Assembly: GCF_000972845.2 (NCBI RefSeq)
Contig: NC_040018.1
Coordinates: forward strand, 1,593,632 to 1,657,631
Length of the DNA: 64,000 nt
Origin: Larimichthys crocea
Lineage: Eukaryota; Chordata; Actinopteri; Sciaenidae
Reading direction: 5' to 3'
The position numbers were made by a program, and so were the translations under genes. Numbering within the stretch: the stretch's first letter is position 1; every line of letters starts with the position of its first letter. Below the pieces are notes generated by a model, which was given only the letters and a program-made list of their open reading frames with translations, had not been told where the DNA came from and did not search any database. Shown piece by piece: positions 55,201 to 64,000 of the stretch.

Positions 55201-57295
55201 CACAGTTCCAGTCATTGAGGACAGGGTGGGGCTTATCATCAGTCATCTGCCCATCTTCCTCCTCTATCAGGGCATCTGTCAGTGGCGGCGCCCACAGCTG
55301 GAGGCGCTCGGTTGCTGCTAGGATACGGTTCCCTGAGGACACAAAAGCACCATGTTACACACCTCTTGTCCCACGCTGGATCAGAACAGTACACAGAGCC
55401 ACATGCAAACTGTGCCTCTTACATAATGCACATGTTGTCCCAGACAAACTGCAGGGGGGGCTGTAATGGGAGCTGCGTGTAGTTTGGATTAATTTAGTCA
55501 GACGGTCAGTGAATCAGTTAAACACAGAAAGCATTGGCGTACCTTGTGGGTCCCAGGCCAGGTTGTAGGTGATGGCATCGAGGAAGAACTGTCCTGTCTT
55601 TTGCCACTGATAGTTAAGCTGCTGTTAGTGATAGGAGAGCGACACACACCATGCAATGTTATTGGCACACTCGGTGTGAAACGGATTTAAACCACTGTAT
55701 AGATTTTGTCTAAAATGCTGACACATAGTCTCACCTTGTGGCGTTTGTTTGGGTTGGTAGAAAGAGGTTCAAAGATGCATACTGTGTTTCCGTAGGACGC
55801 AGCGATCTAAAAATAGAGAGATGTGTTCATCATCACAACATTACTCACCCCATCAGTGCTTCTGCACAGCCATTCCCACAGGAGAGGGGTAGATGGGGAG
55901 TGGCGCGGGAGAGAGAAGGATGGGAAGGATAGGAAAATATGGACAGTACAAGATAGCAGCAAACATGGGGGGGGAGGTGACATGTACTTCTTTGTGCTCA
56001 GTGTAACTGATAATGTCTTCTCGCTACACGGAAAAGCTGCATGTGGGAGTGTGTCTGAGTCTGAAGTCAACACTTACCCTGCCAAGCTGGTGAGAGCACT
56101 CCACGCAGCCCACCTGTATGTTTCCATTCTGAGCTCCCGGGATAATCTGCACACACTCAAAGTCACTAGCCAAGATCACCACATCACAACCTGAGCCATA
56201 GGCCTGGAAAAGAAAAAGGACGTAGAAGGAGGAACCAAATCAGATCGCAGCAAAATAAATAAATGAAACTGAAAAATGTGAACATGAACACTTTACATAA
56301 TATTAATAAACATATTATTTCATGTTGTCTATTGCTTTGCAGCTCTGTCCAGTATCTTTCCTGCTTCGAATTTCCGCATGAATGCATTTAAATATATAAT
56401 ACGGACACCATATAAATAACTGAAAGCAGATAATCATAGCACTCTGTGGCACTAATATGAATATTGCATTAGCAGGGTGAGATATTACAACAGGATTAGC
56501 ACAGCATGGAAGGAGAGCACAGAAACCTAACAGTAAAAACTATCAGAAGATGCCGTTTCACAGATCTACTGCGCACCTACTCATCTGCGATACATACACT
56601 GCACGCGCACAATGTCCATGCTTTACAGGCCTGTGTTAATAATATTTGGATTATGGGCAGCAGGGTAAACCGATACAATAGAGAAGTTGCTCGCAGTTGG
56701 GAGCCAAGTGCAGAATGGCAGCAATGGCAGCAGCACCTGGGAGACAGGCAAGCTGGCCTCGGAGCAACAGTACAGTCAGGATGACGGCTTGTGTCTTTCA
56801 TTATTCAGGAGAACAGGAGGAGAGGCTGGGAACCGCTGGGTCACACAACAAGACAACATTACAGACAGTGGTATAATACAAAGTGACAGGCCGGGGATGA
56901 AGTTAGAGTGAAGATTATCATAAGATTATATGATTGCATAATGTGCGAGAGGCAGGTAGAAGGAGAAGTAAAGGGAGGGTGGCAGCGTGCACTTTACTAT
57001 TACTGCGGCATTTGCTCCTGCACATTACAGCTGGAATTAAAAGCGGTCACCGTCACACACTGTCTAGGACTGCTCTGCGCCTCCCTCTCTCATTCACAAG
57101 CACACACACACACACACACGTGAGTCGGTTTTACTCTTTGTCAGCAAGGTAATTCTGGGAGCTGGGAGGACCTTGAGCCAGACTGCTGAGCATGAGTGTA
57201 TCTGGTCTGAGCAGGATGACCATGTCATCACTGCTTTGTGCTTTTGGGGTTTGGGCTTTGTGTGTGTTCTGTATTTCTTTCATCATCTACAAATC

Positions 57296-57327
<32 letters not shown>

Positions 57328-60300
57328 GAACAATGAGGTTTTGATGATGGCACTTCAAAGTCGGATGACTCATTAGTAGTAGCAGCGTAATACTGATAGA
57401 GTACATGGCATCATGGTAATCACTGACAGCAAACAAGCAGCGTTGACTAAAATGTCATTAGTGTCTTTTTCGATTAAGAAAGCTGTTTTTATGTTTTAGC
57501 ACCAGATCTCTATAGGGAATGAGATATTCAACAACCTTTGGAACGTCTCCCATCTCTAGCACCTCAGTAATATTCACAAAAACAACATACTTTGATCTCT
57601 GATAGACGTTACAAGATCTGCCTGCGTGACTTGCAGTGTCATTAATATTGGAGAGGCAGTCTGACAGATTTGAGATGAGAAACCTTTTTTTTTCGAATTC
57701 AATCAAAGGCAGGCTTTGATACAAATAAAAAAGACACAAAAGGTCTGCTGCGTGCCCATTCTAATCAATTTAATGTTTAGCAAGCTGACGGGATATTTAT
57801 TTGATTCAGCAACGGTCGGACAGCATAAAGAGGCCACTCATTCTGACTATCTGTAGCTTGGAAACCTGCTGACTTAATGAGTGCAACCCTGAAGCAGTGG
57901 CGTTTCCTCCCCCATCAGTCAAGAAAGCTGCTTACATTGAGAATGCTGGATAAATATTACCTCTGTGACACATTAACACTGACAAAGCTGTTGCAGCTAA
58001 GGTGAGAGGAGAAATGACTGTAATGTAATTGTGTTGTCTTGGAGACGGCGTATTTACTTATTCAACTAGTGTTTGGTAAAGTCATGTGACCCGATACTCC
58101 ATTTTCACATTAGCCAGATGTTCAGTGCGTGAGAAAGAGTGGCATTATTGTGACACGCTCTACCTGACGGATCGAAAACATCTCCAACTGAATCGCCAAT
58201 CTGGGCTGCTTTGTTTACCCCCGACTCTGGGAAACCCCTCCTTTAAAAAGCTCAGTCAGCAAACTCTGCTTCAAGCCTACTAAAAGACAGCATGGTCGTC
58301 CTCGTGGCATGTTGATATTACTGATGGGAGCTACAGACATTGATTCACATCTGTTTGGATAATGACAGACGCCGTGACGCAGGGATTTCTTTGGCTGTTT
58401 TTTCAGGGTATTTCAAAAGAAAGGAGTGAATGCAGTCATGTGTTGTGGTAATGAAAGTAGATAAGAGGAAGAGACGGAGAGATCACTTCTGTTAACGCCA
58501 CTCATTCTCAATGCCTAACGCAATCATGTGGACATTTTTTTCCACAGCAGCTGCTGCTGCCGTGCGTGCCATCTTCATGTTTGTGCTCGCTGGCTGGCTT
58601 TGAACTGTGGTCAAGACCCTTAGCTGCAAACATTTAAAAAAAACATGATCAATCCTGGCCTGTGGTAACCCGGTCTCTGTGTCAGCTTGTATTAAGACAG
58701 TAAACCCTGGTAAAGCCATAGCACAGGCCTGTACTTTGATCCCACTGTCGTATCATATGGGCCTTGTTATTCTTATTATTTGCTGCAGCATGACTGCAGT
58801 GAGGCAGTGGACATTAAAAGCCAAACAACAAGTCCGGCTTCAATCTGTCTCCGTTCTGTCTGCTGGTCATAACATATCCGACTTCAAATCAATGTATCCA
58901 GCTCGACTGGCTGAAATTACAGCAACAGAGACAGGGGTGATAATGTCCTGTTTGGTAAATAGGTTTCTATGAAGCTTTGCGGACAATAAAACCATTGGCA
59001 ATAGGAAGTTTTTGGCTTGGATCCGGAGCAAACAATTCTGCCATGTTACTTTTTGGCATTTCATTCTTGAACTGTAAGAATTTTCTCTTTGCCCTAATTC
59101 TTCGGTGCAGCATAGGCTGTAACCATTTCTTCTAGTTTCTCTGTTATTTTGATACATAACTGGAAAAGGTTAGTCATCTGTGTTTTGACATGGTGGCAAA
59201 GATCTTGTAAAATGCACAACTCATTTCACATAAACTACCTGAATGCATTGTGCAATTTTACATAAATTTCCAATCCAACTAAATTCCGTGGCATTCCACA
59301 CTCATGTGCTGCATTAGTAACAACAAAAGGTTGATCTGAAACGCTGAAAATTTCACAAAATTCAGACTTGTGCAATACACGGAAACTCCCAGATAGCAGT
59401 TAGGTAACTCCAGAAAATTGGCATCGTCATCATGATATCGGTGATATGATTTCTGTATTCTGGTGTAGATCGTACATACTCTCTATTACTGAGATAAAAA
59501 AATTTAGAGGAACATGCAGCCTCGGTGGGGGGAACGTACTACCTCTCGCTCTCTTTGTGCTCTGTAGTTTACACGTGTTTTCTATTTTTAGATGATCACA
59601 CATCTGCCGCCCTGCATATCAAAACCACTAAGCTGTACATTTACAACCACCAGTTAAAACCCCCCCCACAAAAAAACACTGCGGTTGACACAGAAATCTC
59701 TAAAGATGATTTTTTTTTTTTTTACTTCTAAAGAGCACACTGTCATTTAGTATTCAGTGTTTAACGTTGTTTGTCGTGCTGTAATTGTCATTCAACTGAT
59801 AACTTGAACTATTTTGAACGATTCTCTCGTAGTTCGAGCTATTCTGCCAGTGGCTTCCAAACACGACAGCCACCATCCATTAGCTCACAGGACTTGTAAA
59901 GACAGCCCACCTATATTTCACTGTCCGTTGTTCAAATGCACAGAATTGAGTACGCAACCATGCTGCAGCCGGAAACAAGCAACATGAGAAGGAATAATTT
60001 AATATCCAATGAAGCGCTAGCATCATGCTTGCTCATAGGTGTATGTGTGTGTGTGTGAGGGTCTGGACTAGGAGCCCTAGGGGTCAGTGTGAGTGTAACT
60101 GCATTGGACATGATGTCTAGTGTTCTTCAAATATCCTCTCAGACACAGAAAGAAAACACCAGGCATAGAAACCGAGGCCCCTGTGGCGACGTGCAAAGCT
60201 TCAGCTGCACAACCGGCTCTGTCCTATGTCGCTGAGTGAATACGACCCTCGGTGCAAAGCCAGCTTGTTTGCATTCAAACATCCTTGATCTGGGGTCAGT

Positions 60301-61866
60301 CTAAGGGGGAAAGGGGGATGACGAATTAGCGCACCGTATTGTAAAGGACTGGAGGAATCAAAAAAGGGTGTCTGATAAAAAAACAACAACAAAACTCCAC
60401 CTCACTCACAGGCAGCAGGAACACACCAAACCCAGATTTGGCAGCCGTTAAGACAGGCTCACGGTGGTGTACAACATAAGTGCTCAAAGACTTACCGTGA
60501 GACTGCATTGGCAGGACGCGGTCACGTCGCTTTTGGTACGAACTACGGTGACTGATGTGGAAGATAGCACTGCTGTAGTCATCAACAGGGCAAAAGAAAC
60601 ATGACATAACCGTCTCCATCTTGAACCGGTCTTAAACAGAAAGACTCTCATGTAATGACAAAGTGGTAGCACTTTGCTGTCTCAGCTTTCAGTCTTGAAA
60701 CTTAAGGTAGATACAAACCCCAAAAGCCAAATCCTCAATATTGAACCAATAAATTAAAGCATACCAGAAAGAGATCATAACCATTCATCGTCTCTCTGTA
60801 CAAGATCTGACTCGGAGTGCTACAGTTTTGCTCTCTACTACCATTTCGCCCTCAACTGATCAATTTTAAAGCAAAAGAGCCTCAGCAGCACCTGCTGGGG
60901 TTATGAACTTATTGTGCACTGTGTTTTGCCATCACAAAAGAGGCTGTAATATTATAGGAGCTTCCCATGTCTGGCTGCACTGCTGAATGAATGAAATATT
61001 GACTGAGCTTTCTATGTCATGTCAACACGCAGGATCTCTAGACAAATGTGCATAAGCACAGGTGTGATCGGGAATATAAATATGAATGGCGTTGAGCTCG
61101 TGTATCCATATATGGCTCTGTACGTCATGACTGGCGCAGCTGATGCTGGGATGACAGCGAGCTAATGATCCGTGAGGAGGATTTAACGCCAAATGGTAGC
61201 GAGCTTAGCTCGTAGCAGACAAAACAGCGTTTTGTTTTTTCTTTGTTTGTTTTTTTACACCCTGCATTTTTTTTTTTTTTTGTCAAAGCCCCCTCGTGTT
61301 GTCCCCCTGTAGTTTTTTCCCCCCACACTGCACAATATCGTTACGGCTTGCGCAAAGGGATTCCCCCCTTTTGCAGTTAATACTAACGTAACGAGATGCA
61401 GCTAAAGGTCATTTGAGTGAGGCGGAGAGATAAATAATATAAACGTTAGCCTAAATACAAGCAGACATCACCGCCGAGTATCTAACCTGGAGGTGGTTAG
61501 CTCGCCAGTGTGTGACTGAGCGTGACGGTAAATGAAAAGAGGAGCTTGTGATGATAACCCGGGTTAGTTTGTGAATCCCCCCTCCTCCGGTGCGGCAAGA
61601 TTGGCTAGCACACAAACCACCCCGCCCCCCCCGCTAACAGAGCCAGAGCCAGAGCCTTTTAGCTCGCTAGCCGACCCGTTTCAAGGCAATATAACGCTAG
61701 CTAGCATGCTAACCACCCAGCTAGCCAGTCGTTAGCTTGTGAAATAATATCAAAATAAAAATAAAAAGCCTCTTCTCACCGTGAAAGGAATGTCATTCAC
61801 GCTTCCCACCGAGTAGCAGCAGTCTCCAGGGTTCACAGCTCCCGTCAGCACCTGATGCAGATGCAT
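28003..61866 (-). CDS. dmxl2: Dmx-like 2 / rabconnectin-3 alpha, whole gene (56 predicted coding exons)
   Basis: A very large WD40 protein which, with WDR7 (rabconnectin-3 beta), forms the metazoan RAVE-like complex that promotes V-ATPase assembly on synaptic vesicles and endosomes. It is also linked to Notch signalling and neuroendocrine secretion. The predicted coding length is about 9399 nt, 3132 aa, slightly longer than the roughly 3036 aa human protein. I joined all 56 exons by eye; frame and phase agree at every junction and no stop interrupts. The start MHLHQVLTGAVNPGD is the family start; the nearest upstream ATG is out of frame. The C terminus ends SSLVDVL. It is DMXL2 rather than DMXL1 by sequence as I recall it, and by linkage to gldn and cyp19a1. 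Part entries list the exons; intron 1 is about 5.6 kb. Confidence 0.96.
34911..40936 (-). CDS. dmxl2: dmxl2 exons 32-45: acidic linker and conserved middle region
   Basis: Exons in transcript order: 40936-40547, 40249-40067, 39974-39678, 39575-39384, 39266-39190, 38831-38701, 38278-38033, 37701-37525, 37193-37113 (or from 37199), 36306-36280, 35874-35684, 35585-35452, 35351-35266, 35112-34911. They encode about residues 1894-2697. Exon 32 is a Ser/Asp/Glu-rich disordered stretch (DNEDDEDEDDG). Exons 33-38 are conserved helical sequence. Exons 39-41 form a Pro/Thr/Glu-rich segment that looks alternatively spliced. Exon 43 has another acidic run (AEDDEDDDAF). The acidic tracts probably link folded domains, as in the human protein. 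Exon 40 has tandem acceptors 6 nt apart. Confidence 0.9.
36280..36306 (-). other. 27-nt microexon of dmxl2 (exon 41)
   Basis: Flanked by AG (…GGTGCAATGCCAG) and GTTTGTG, this 27-nt exon adds EIVIQDNGA in frame (phase 1 to phase 1). Skipping it leaves the frame intact. The acceptor has a T-rich tract set back from the AG with TGC trinucleotides in between, a layout typical of SRRM4-dependent neural microexons. The donor is weak. The exon is inferred from splice signals and phase alone. Confidence 0.6.
41079..46675 (-). CDS. dmxl2: dmxl2 exons 21-31: Rav1p C-terminal-like domain
   Basis: Exons in transcript order: 46675-46503, 46402-45757, 45664-45335, 45252-45133, 44977-44842, 43756-43646, 43504-43335, 42522-42425, 42334-42169, 41685-41421, 41281-41079. 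They encode about residues 1088-1893. Exon 22 is the largest (646 nt) and carries LDWLSKEDGSHILTVGVG, SWVRDGILVVGMDCEMHV and LSPTLPQYHPTQLLELMDLG. Later exons carry MFLVALADTVAT, ALDECGLRYLLAMRL, WAFHSEAEEELLNMIP and KNAFSLLGKQRFEQSAAFF, all very close to human DMXL2 as I recall. This is the region shared with yeast Rav1, the RAVE subunit that binds V1-ATPase, and is the best-conserved part of the protein. Confidence 0.94.
44240..44330 (+). repeat. TATATC-rich low-complexity tract in dmxl2 intron 25
   Basis: A run of TATATC, ATCTATA and ACATAT words between dmxl2 exons 25 and 26. Simple-sequence DNA that gives spurious Tyr/Ile-rich frames. Confidence 0.8.
47237..52949 (-). CDS. dmxl2: dmxl2 exons 9-20: N-terminal half, second part
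   Basis: Exons in transcript order: 52949-52769, 52385-52167, 52071-51800, 50539-50270, 50177-49948, 49789-49587, 49112-48991, 48503-48414, 48274-48166, 48069-47950, 47845-47618, 47523-47237. They encode about residues 311-1087. Recognisable conserved pieces include FVVHWLNNKDLSFTSS, TEWNKSPDMLFTIHP, FLVWHVKYLDEFN, RYCGHRFHLNDQACH, RTFHDPNAIYSELILWRVD, YCNSASACFVASDGKNLR and QNLQ-type linker sequence before SSSSIYPVCLAPYL. Ser/Gly/Glu-rich insertions (for example GEEGEPGEQGSTKASSPG) divide the propeller strands, as in the human protein. Intron 9 contains a young SINE 45 bp from the exon 10 acceptor. Confidence 0.93.
52431..52614 (+). mobile_element. tRNA-derived SINE in dmxl2 intron 9, intact target duplications
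   Basis: The tRNA-like head has an A box (TAGCGTAGTGGGTTAAGCGG, about 52442-52461) and a perfect B box GGTTCGAATCC (52501-52511). It is followed by a short body and an A-rich tail. Identical 16-bp direct repeats AAAAAGTAGTGAGAAA lie at 52415-52430 and 52615-52630. Perfect duplications imply recent insertion by LINE-driven retroposition. It is antisense to dmxl2. Confidence 0.92.
53082..56203 (-). CDS. dmxl2: dmxl2 exons 2-8: N-terminal WD40 repeats
   Basis: Exons in transcript order: 56203-56078, 55806-55735, 55621-55543, 55332-55188, 54464-54398, 54285-54113, 53262-53082. They encode about residues 30-310. WD-type strands are visible in IAASYGNTVCIFEP, RLQLWAPPL, KWSPDGEYFATVGKDD followed by CLLKVWYPTTGW, and DGVCRLWSETLLPED. 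The start of this block, AYGSGCDVVILASDFECVQI, is almost identical to the human protein as I recall it. The exon 4 acceptor is a CAGCAG tandem, so one Gln can be included or dropped. Confidence 0.94.
56204..61779 (-). other. dmxl2 intron 1
   Basis: 5.6 kb with no recognised exon or RNA gene. Contains CA repeats (about 57101-57119 and 57303-57327). The 5' end (about 61440-61779) is CpG- and GC-richer and carries many GCTAGC and TTAGC words, suggesting that promoter or enhancer sequence extends into the intron. A minus-strand open frame of 93 codons at 57458-57739 has no recognisable homology. Confidence 0.6.
61780..61866 (-). CDS. dmxl2: dmxl2 exon 1, start codon exon
   Basis: ATG at 61866-61864 opens 29 codons, MHLHQVLTGAVNPG followed by DCCYSVGSVNDIPFT, ending at donor GTGAGAAGA. 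The peptide differs from human DMXL2, as I recall it, at only a few positions, so the start is secure. The frame is open further upstream but contains no in-frame ATG. A short out-of-frame upstream ORF lies at 61952-61920. Confidence 0.95.
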
Positions 61867-62260
61867 TTTCCTTAATGTTTTAGCAGCAGATGGAGGTTTT
61901 GTTTTTTTTGTTTTAATTATTAATAACGAGTCCACCCTTTCGGTTTCTCCATCTAGCAACGGTTGGGGATTCCATCAGTAAACGTTAACGTTGTCCTCGG
62001 CCTGGCCGTGTCGTCTTCTTCTTCTTCTTCCTCCACACACACACACTTACCGTGTGGGTGTTTCGTGGGTATTTGTGTGTCGGAGCTGTATAAATGTAAT
62101 CTCACCTGGCCCTGTCATCTATTTAAACATGTAAAAACCGGCCGCCCGTCGCCGCTCTCTCGCTGTCAACACCATCCCCACGATTAATCGTGAGAGAGCC
62201 GAGGCAGCGGGATCTCTGCAGCGAACCTGACATGCGCGTTCACGACGCTGTCAAGGCACG
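61867..62260 (-). promoter_or_regulatory. dmxl2 5' leader and probable CpG-type promoter
   Basis: The region upstream of the ATG is locally rich in C, G and CpG (for example around 61995-62020 and 62140-62260) in otherwise AT-rich surroundings. This is typical of a broadly expressed, TATA-less promoter. The transcription start could not be placed. An upstream ATG at 61952 opens a 10-codon frame (MEKPKGWTRY, stop). Confidence 0.5.
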
Positions 62261-64000
62261 ACTGAACGGTCATAGATGTGTGAGACATAGACAGGGACAT
62301 GTCAATGGGGTTCACTCAGCGCCTCATTTGGCTTATTCCTGTATAAAAATCAGACATTTATTCATAGTGTTGAGAGTGTTCTATAAAATAGCGTACACAC
62401 TTATTTTAATAATTAACCCAGCTTTCTTTCTAGGGCACCGCACAGCCGCTCTGGTAATGTTTTTCTATGTCCACGGCGCGCCTGTATGTGGAGGAGCAGC
62501 CCCTCTGTCCATGACTTGAGTTCATTGATCATGAACGTAGGGGTCTGTGAGGGTGAGACCAAAAACTGATGTAGGTGGTCGACTTGTCAATGACCGAAAA
62601 CAAGTTATCTAATGAGGGGAGAGCTGTAGGCAGCGTTGAAATGCAGCAGAGGGCAGCCATACTTTATGGAGGTGTAGTTTTCAGTTTCAGTTTTTTTTTA
62701 GTTTTTTTTTTTTTTTTTTATCATATAGGTTGAAATATGTGTGTGCACGAGAAAAACAGGTAAGCTCAGCATGAGAACAATGGTTGTAGTAACAGCACTA
62801 GATATAAAGGATAAAAATAAGCTAAAGTAATTAAATGCATGAGTAAAAGAAAGTTATACAATATAAATATAAAATCTAACAAAATCGAATATGATGAGAA
62901 GAGTGTTTTCATCTGGTATCCTCTTCCTATTCAAGTCATGTCACATGAAATCTTTGAAATTTATAATACATTGTTTATAGATGCAACAGTGCTGCCTTCA
63001 CTCAGCAAAAACTATGTTTCCGGCCTACATACAGAATTTAAATTATTACACTTAAATTATTACTGGCTAATTTGATATTTTAGGTATTAAGGTAGCCAAT
63101 GCTGCACTAAAAATGAATTAGAGAATTTATGGATTGATTGACAGATTAATTTATATACATACATTTAACTAGTTTAGTATATTATACTGATACATTTGGT
63201 AATCAAATATCCGTGGTTCCAGCTTCTCAAATGTTGCTTTCCCTTGTCTTACATGATAATAAATGTTGAGGTTAGTTGTTTAGACAAAGCAAGCAATTTG
63301 AGACCTAACCTTCTGCTCTGGGAAATTATGATGGGAATGTTTTATACACCACATGATTAACCAAGCTAGAAAATAATCTGATGATTAACTGAACATAATC
63401 ATTACTTGCAGCCATAATGTCACAGGCAATGGCTGCTGTCACAAGTGCAACATAAGATATGAAATGCTGTGACAGTGATGTCCACTACTGTTTGACATTT
63501 TACAGAGAGCAGAGACCGAGTGAGGAAGACCGAGCTCATTGTAGCTGCAACTGTCCCGCCATCTCCTTATCTGCTCTCATTCATCTCACTGATGAGATTT
63601 AATGGAGCAAATCACCATTATACTGTTTATCCTCTTGCCTTTTTGTACCCCCTTACATATCCATTGTCACGCTCTCTTCTTCATTGTCTCTAGATAAATG
63701 ATGAGAGGACCGACAGGGATCCATGGTGGTGATACAAGACCAACCATCATGGCATTGGCCTAGTTATTTAAGCCACACTGACATCATCAGGCAGGGCCTG
63801 CCTGCCAGCCACCATGACACACAGGACAGTAACAGAGGCAGTAGCCCAGAGAGAATGTGACACATACGCATGAGCAGTGTCAACAATAATGGCGGGGCAT
63901 CCTGTAGCATGTGTAATATTGTGTCTGTGCATTACTATTTTTTTAACTGTCAGACTTTATAGCTGTTCTGTAAGCAAAAACTAAGTACAATGACTGACAA
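62261..64000. other. Intergenic spacer beyond dmxl2, no gene seen
   Basis: AT-rich DNA with a T run near 62690-62720. In human the next gene would be SCG3, but I found no secretogranin-3 sequence here. Short chance open frames only. Confidence 0.55.

Noticed and set aside
57458..57739. 93-codon minus-strand open frame in dmxl2 intron 1
   Set aside because: No homology, domain, splice signals or codon bias that I recognise. A frame this long is plausible by chance in 5.6 kb of AT-rich intron.
62261..64000. SCG3 first exon, expected next to DMXL2 from human order
   Set aside because: No secretogranin-3 signal peptide or conserved sequence was seen on either strand.

Overview
The window is vertebrate nuclear DNA, almost certainly from a spiny-rayed (percomorph-type) teleost. 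Genes are split into many short exons with GT-AG introns. Spacers are AT-rich, full of CA/GT microsatellites, and contain tRNA-derived SINEs and hAT-type non-autonomous elements of families I recognise from teleosts. No bacterial, viral or organellar features were seen. The four genes and their orientations match the human 15q21 order TNFAIP8L3(-) CYP19A1(-) GLDN(+) DMXL2(-), so this is an old conserved block. That context and the protein identify the aromatase as the gonadal copy, cyp19a1a.

Layout. 1-3781: apparent first intron of tnfaip8l3, whose main coding exon must lie to the left of the window. 3782-3827: its first coding exon (-), preceded in transcript sense by a purine-rich leader (3828-4440). 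4441-15019: gene-free spacer with a complete hAT-like element carrying a nested SINE (6552-8368), an 80 bp CA repeat, and a palindrome-rich tandem array (about 11400-12300). 15020-18195: cyp19a1a (-), nine coding exons, 518 aa, with a compact TATA/forkhead/SF-1-like promoter. 18300-21964: divergent spacer between cyp19a1a and gldn. 21965-25715: gldn (+), ten coding exons, 582 aa. 26249-26265: facing poly(A) signals of gldn and dmxl2. 28003-61866: dmxl2 (-), 56 predicted coding exons, about 3132 aa, with a reading frame that stays open across every junction. 61867-64000: dmxl2 upstream region and spacer with no recognised gene.

Functionally the genes are neighbours, not a pathway. Aromatase makes estrogen in the gonad. 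Gliomedin organises nodes of Ranvier. DMXL2 (rabconnectin-3 alpha) regulates V-ATPase assembly on vesicles. TNFAIP8L3 is a phosphoinositide transfer protein. I found no previously undescribed system. The points most worth checking are splicing and regulatory details: a GC-AG intron in gldn, a TG-repeat acceptor in cyp19a1a, a 27-nt dmxl2 microexon with a neural-type acceptor, a clean SINE insertion 45 bp from a dmxl2 acceptor, and facing poly(A) signals. All exon boundaries were read by hand from splice consensus plus frame continuity and remembered vertebrate homologues; no alignment was run.
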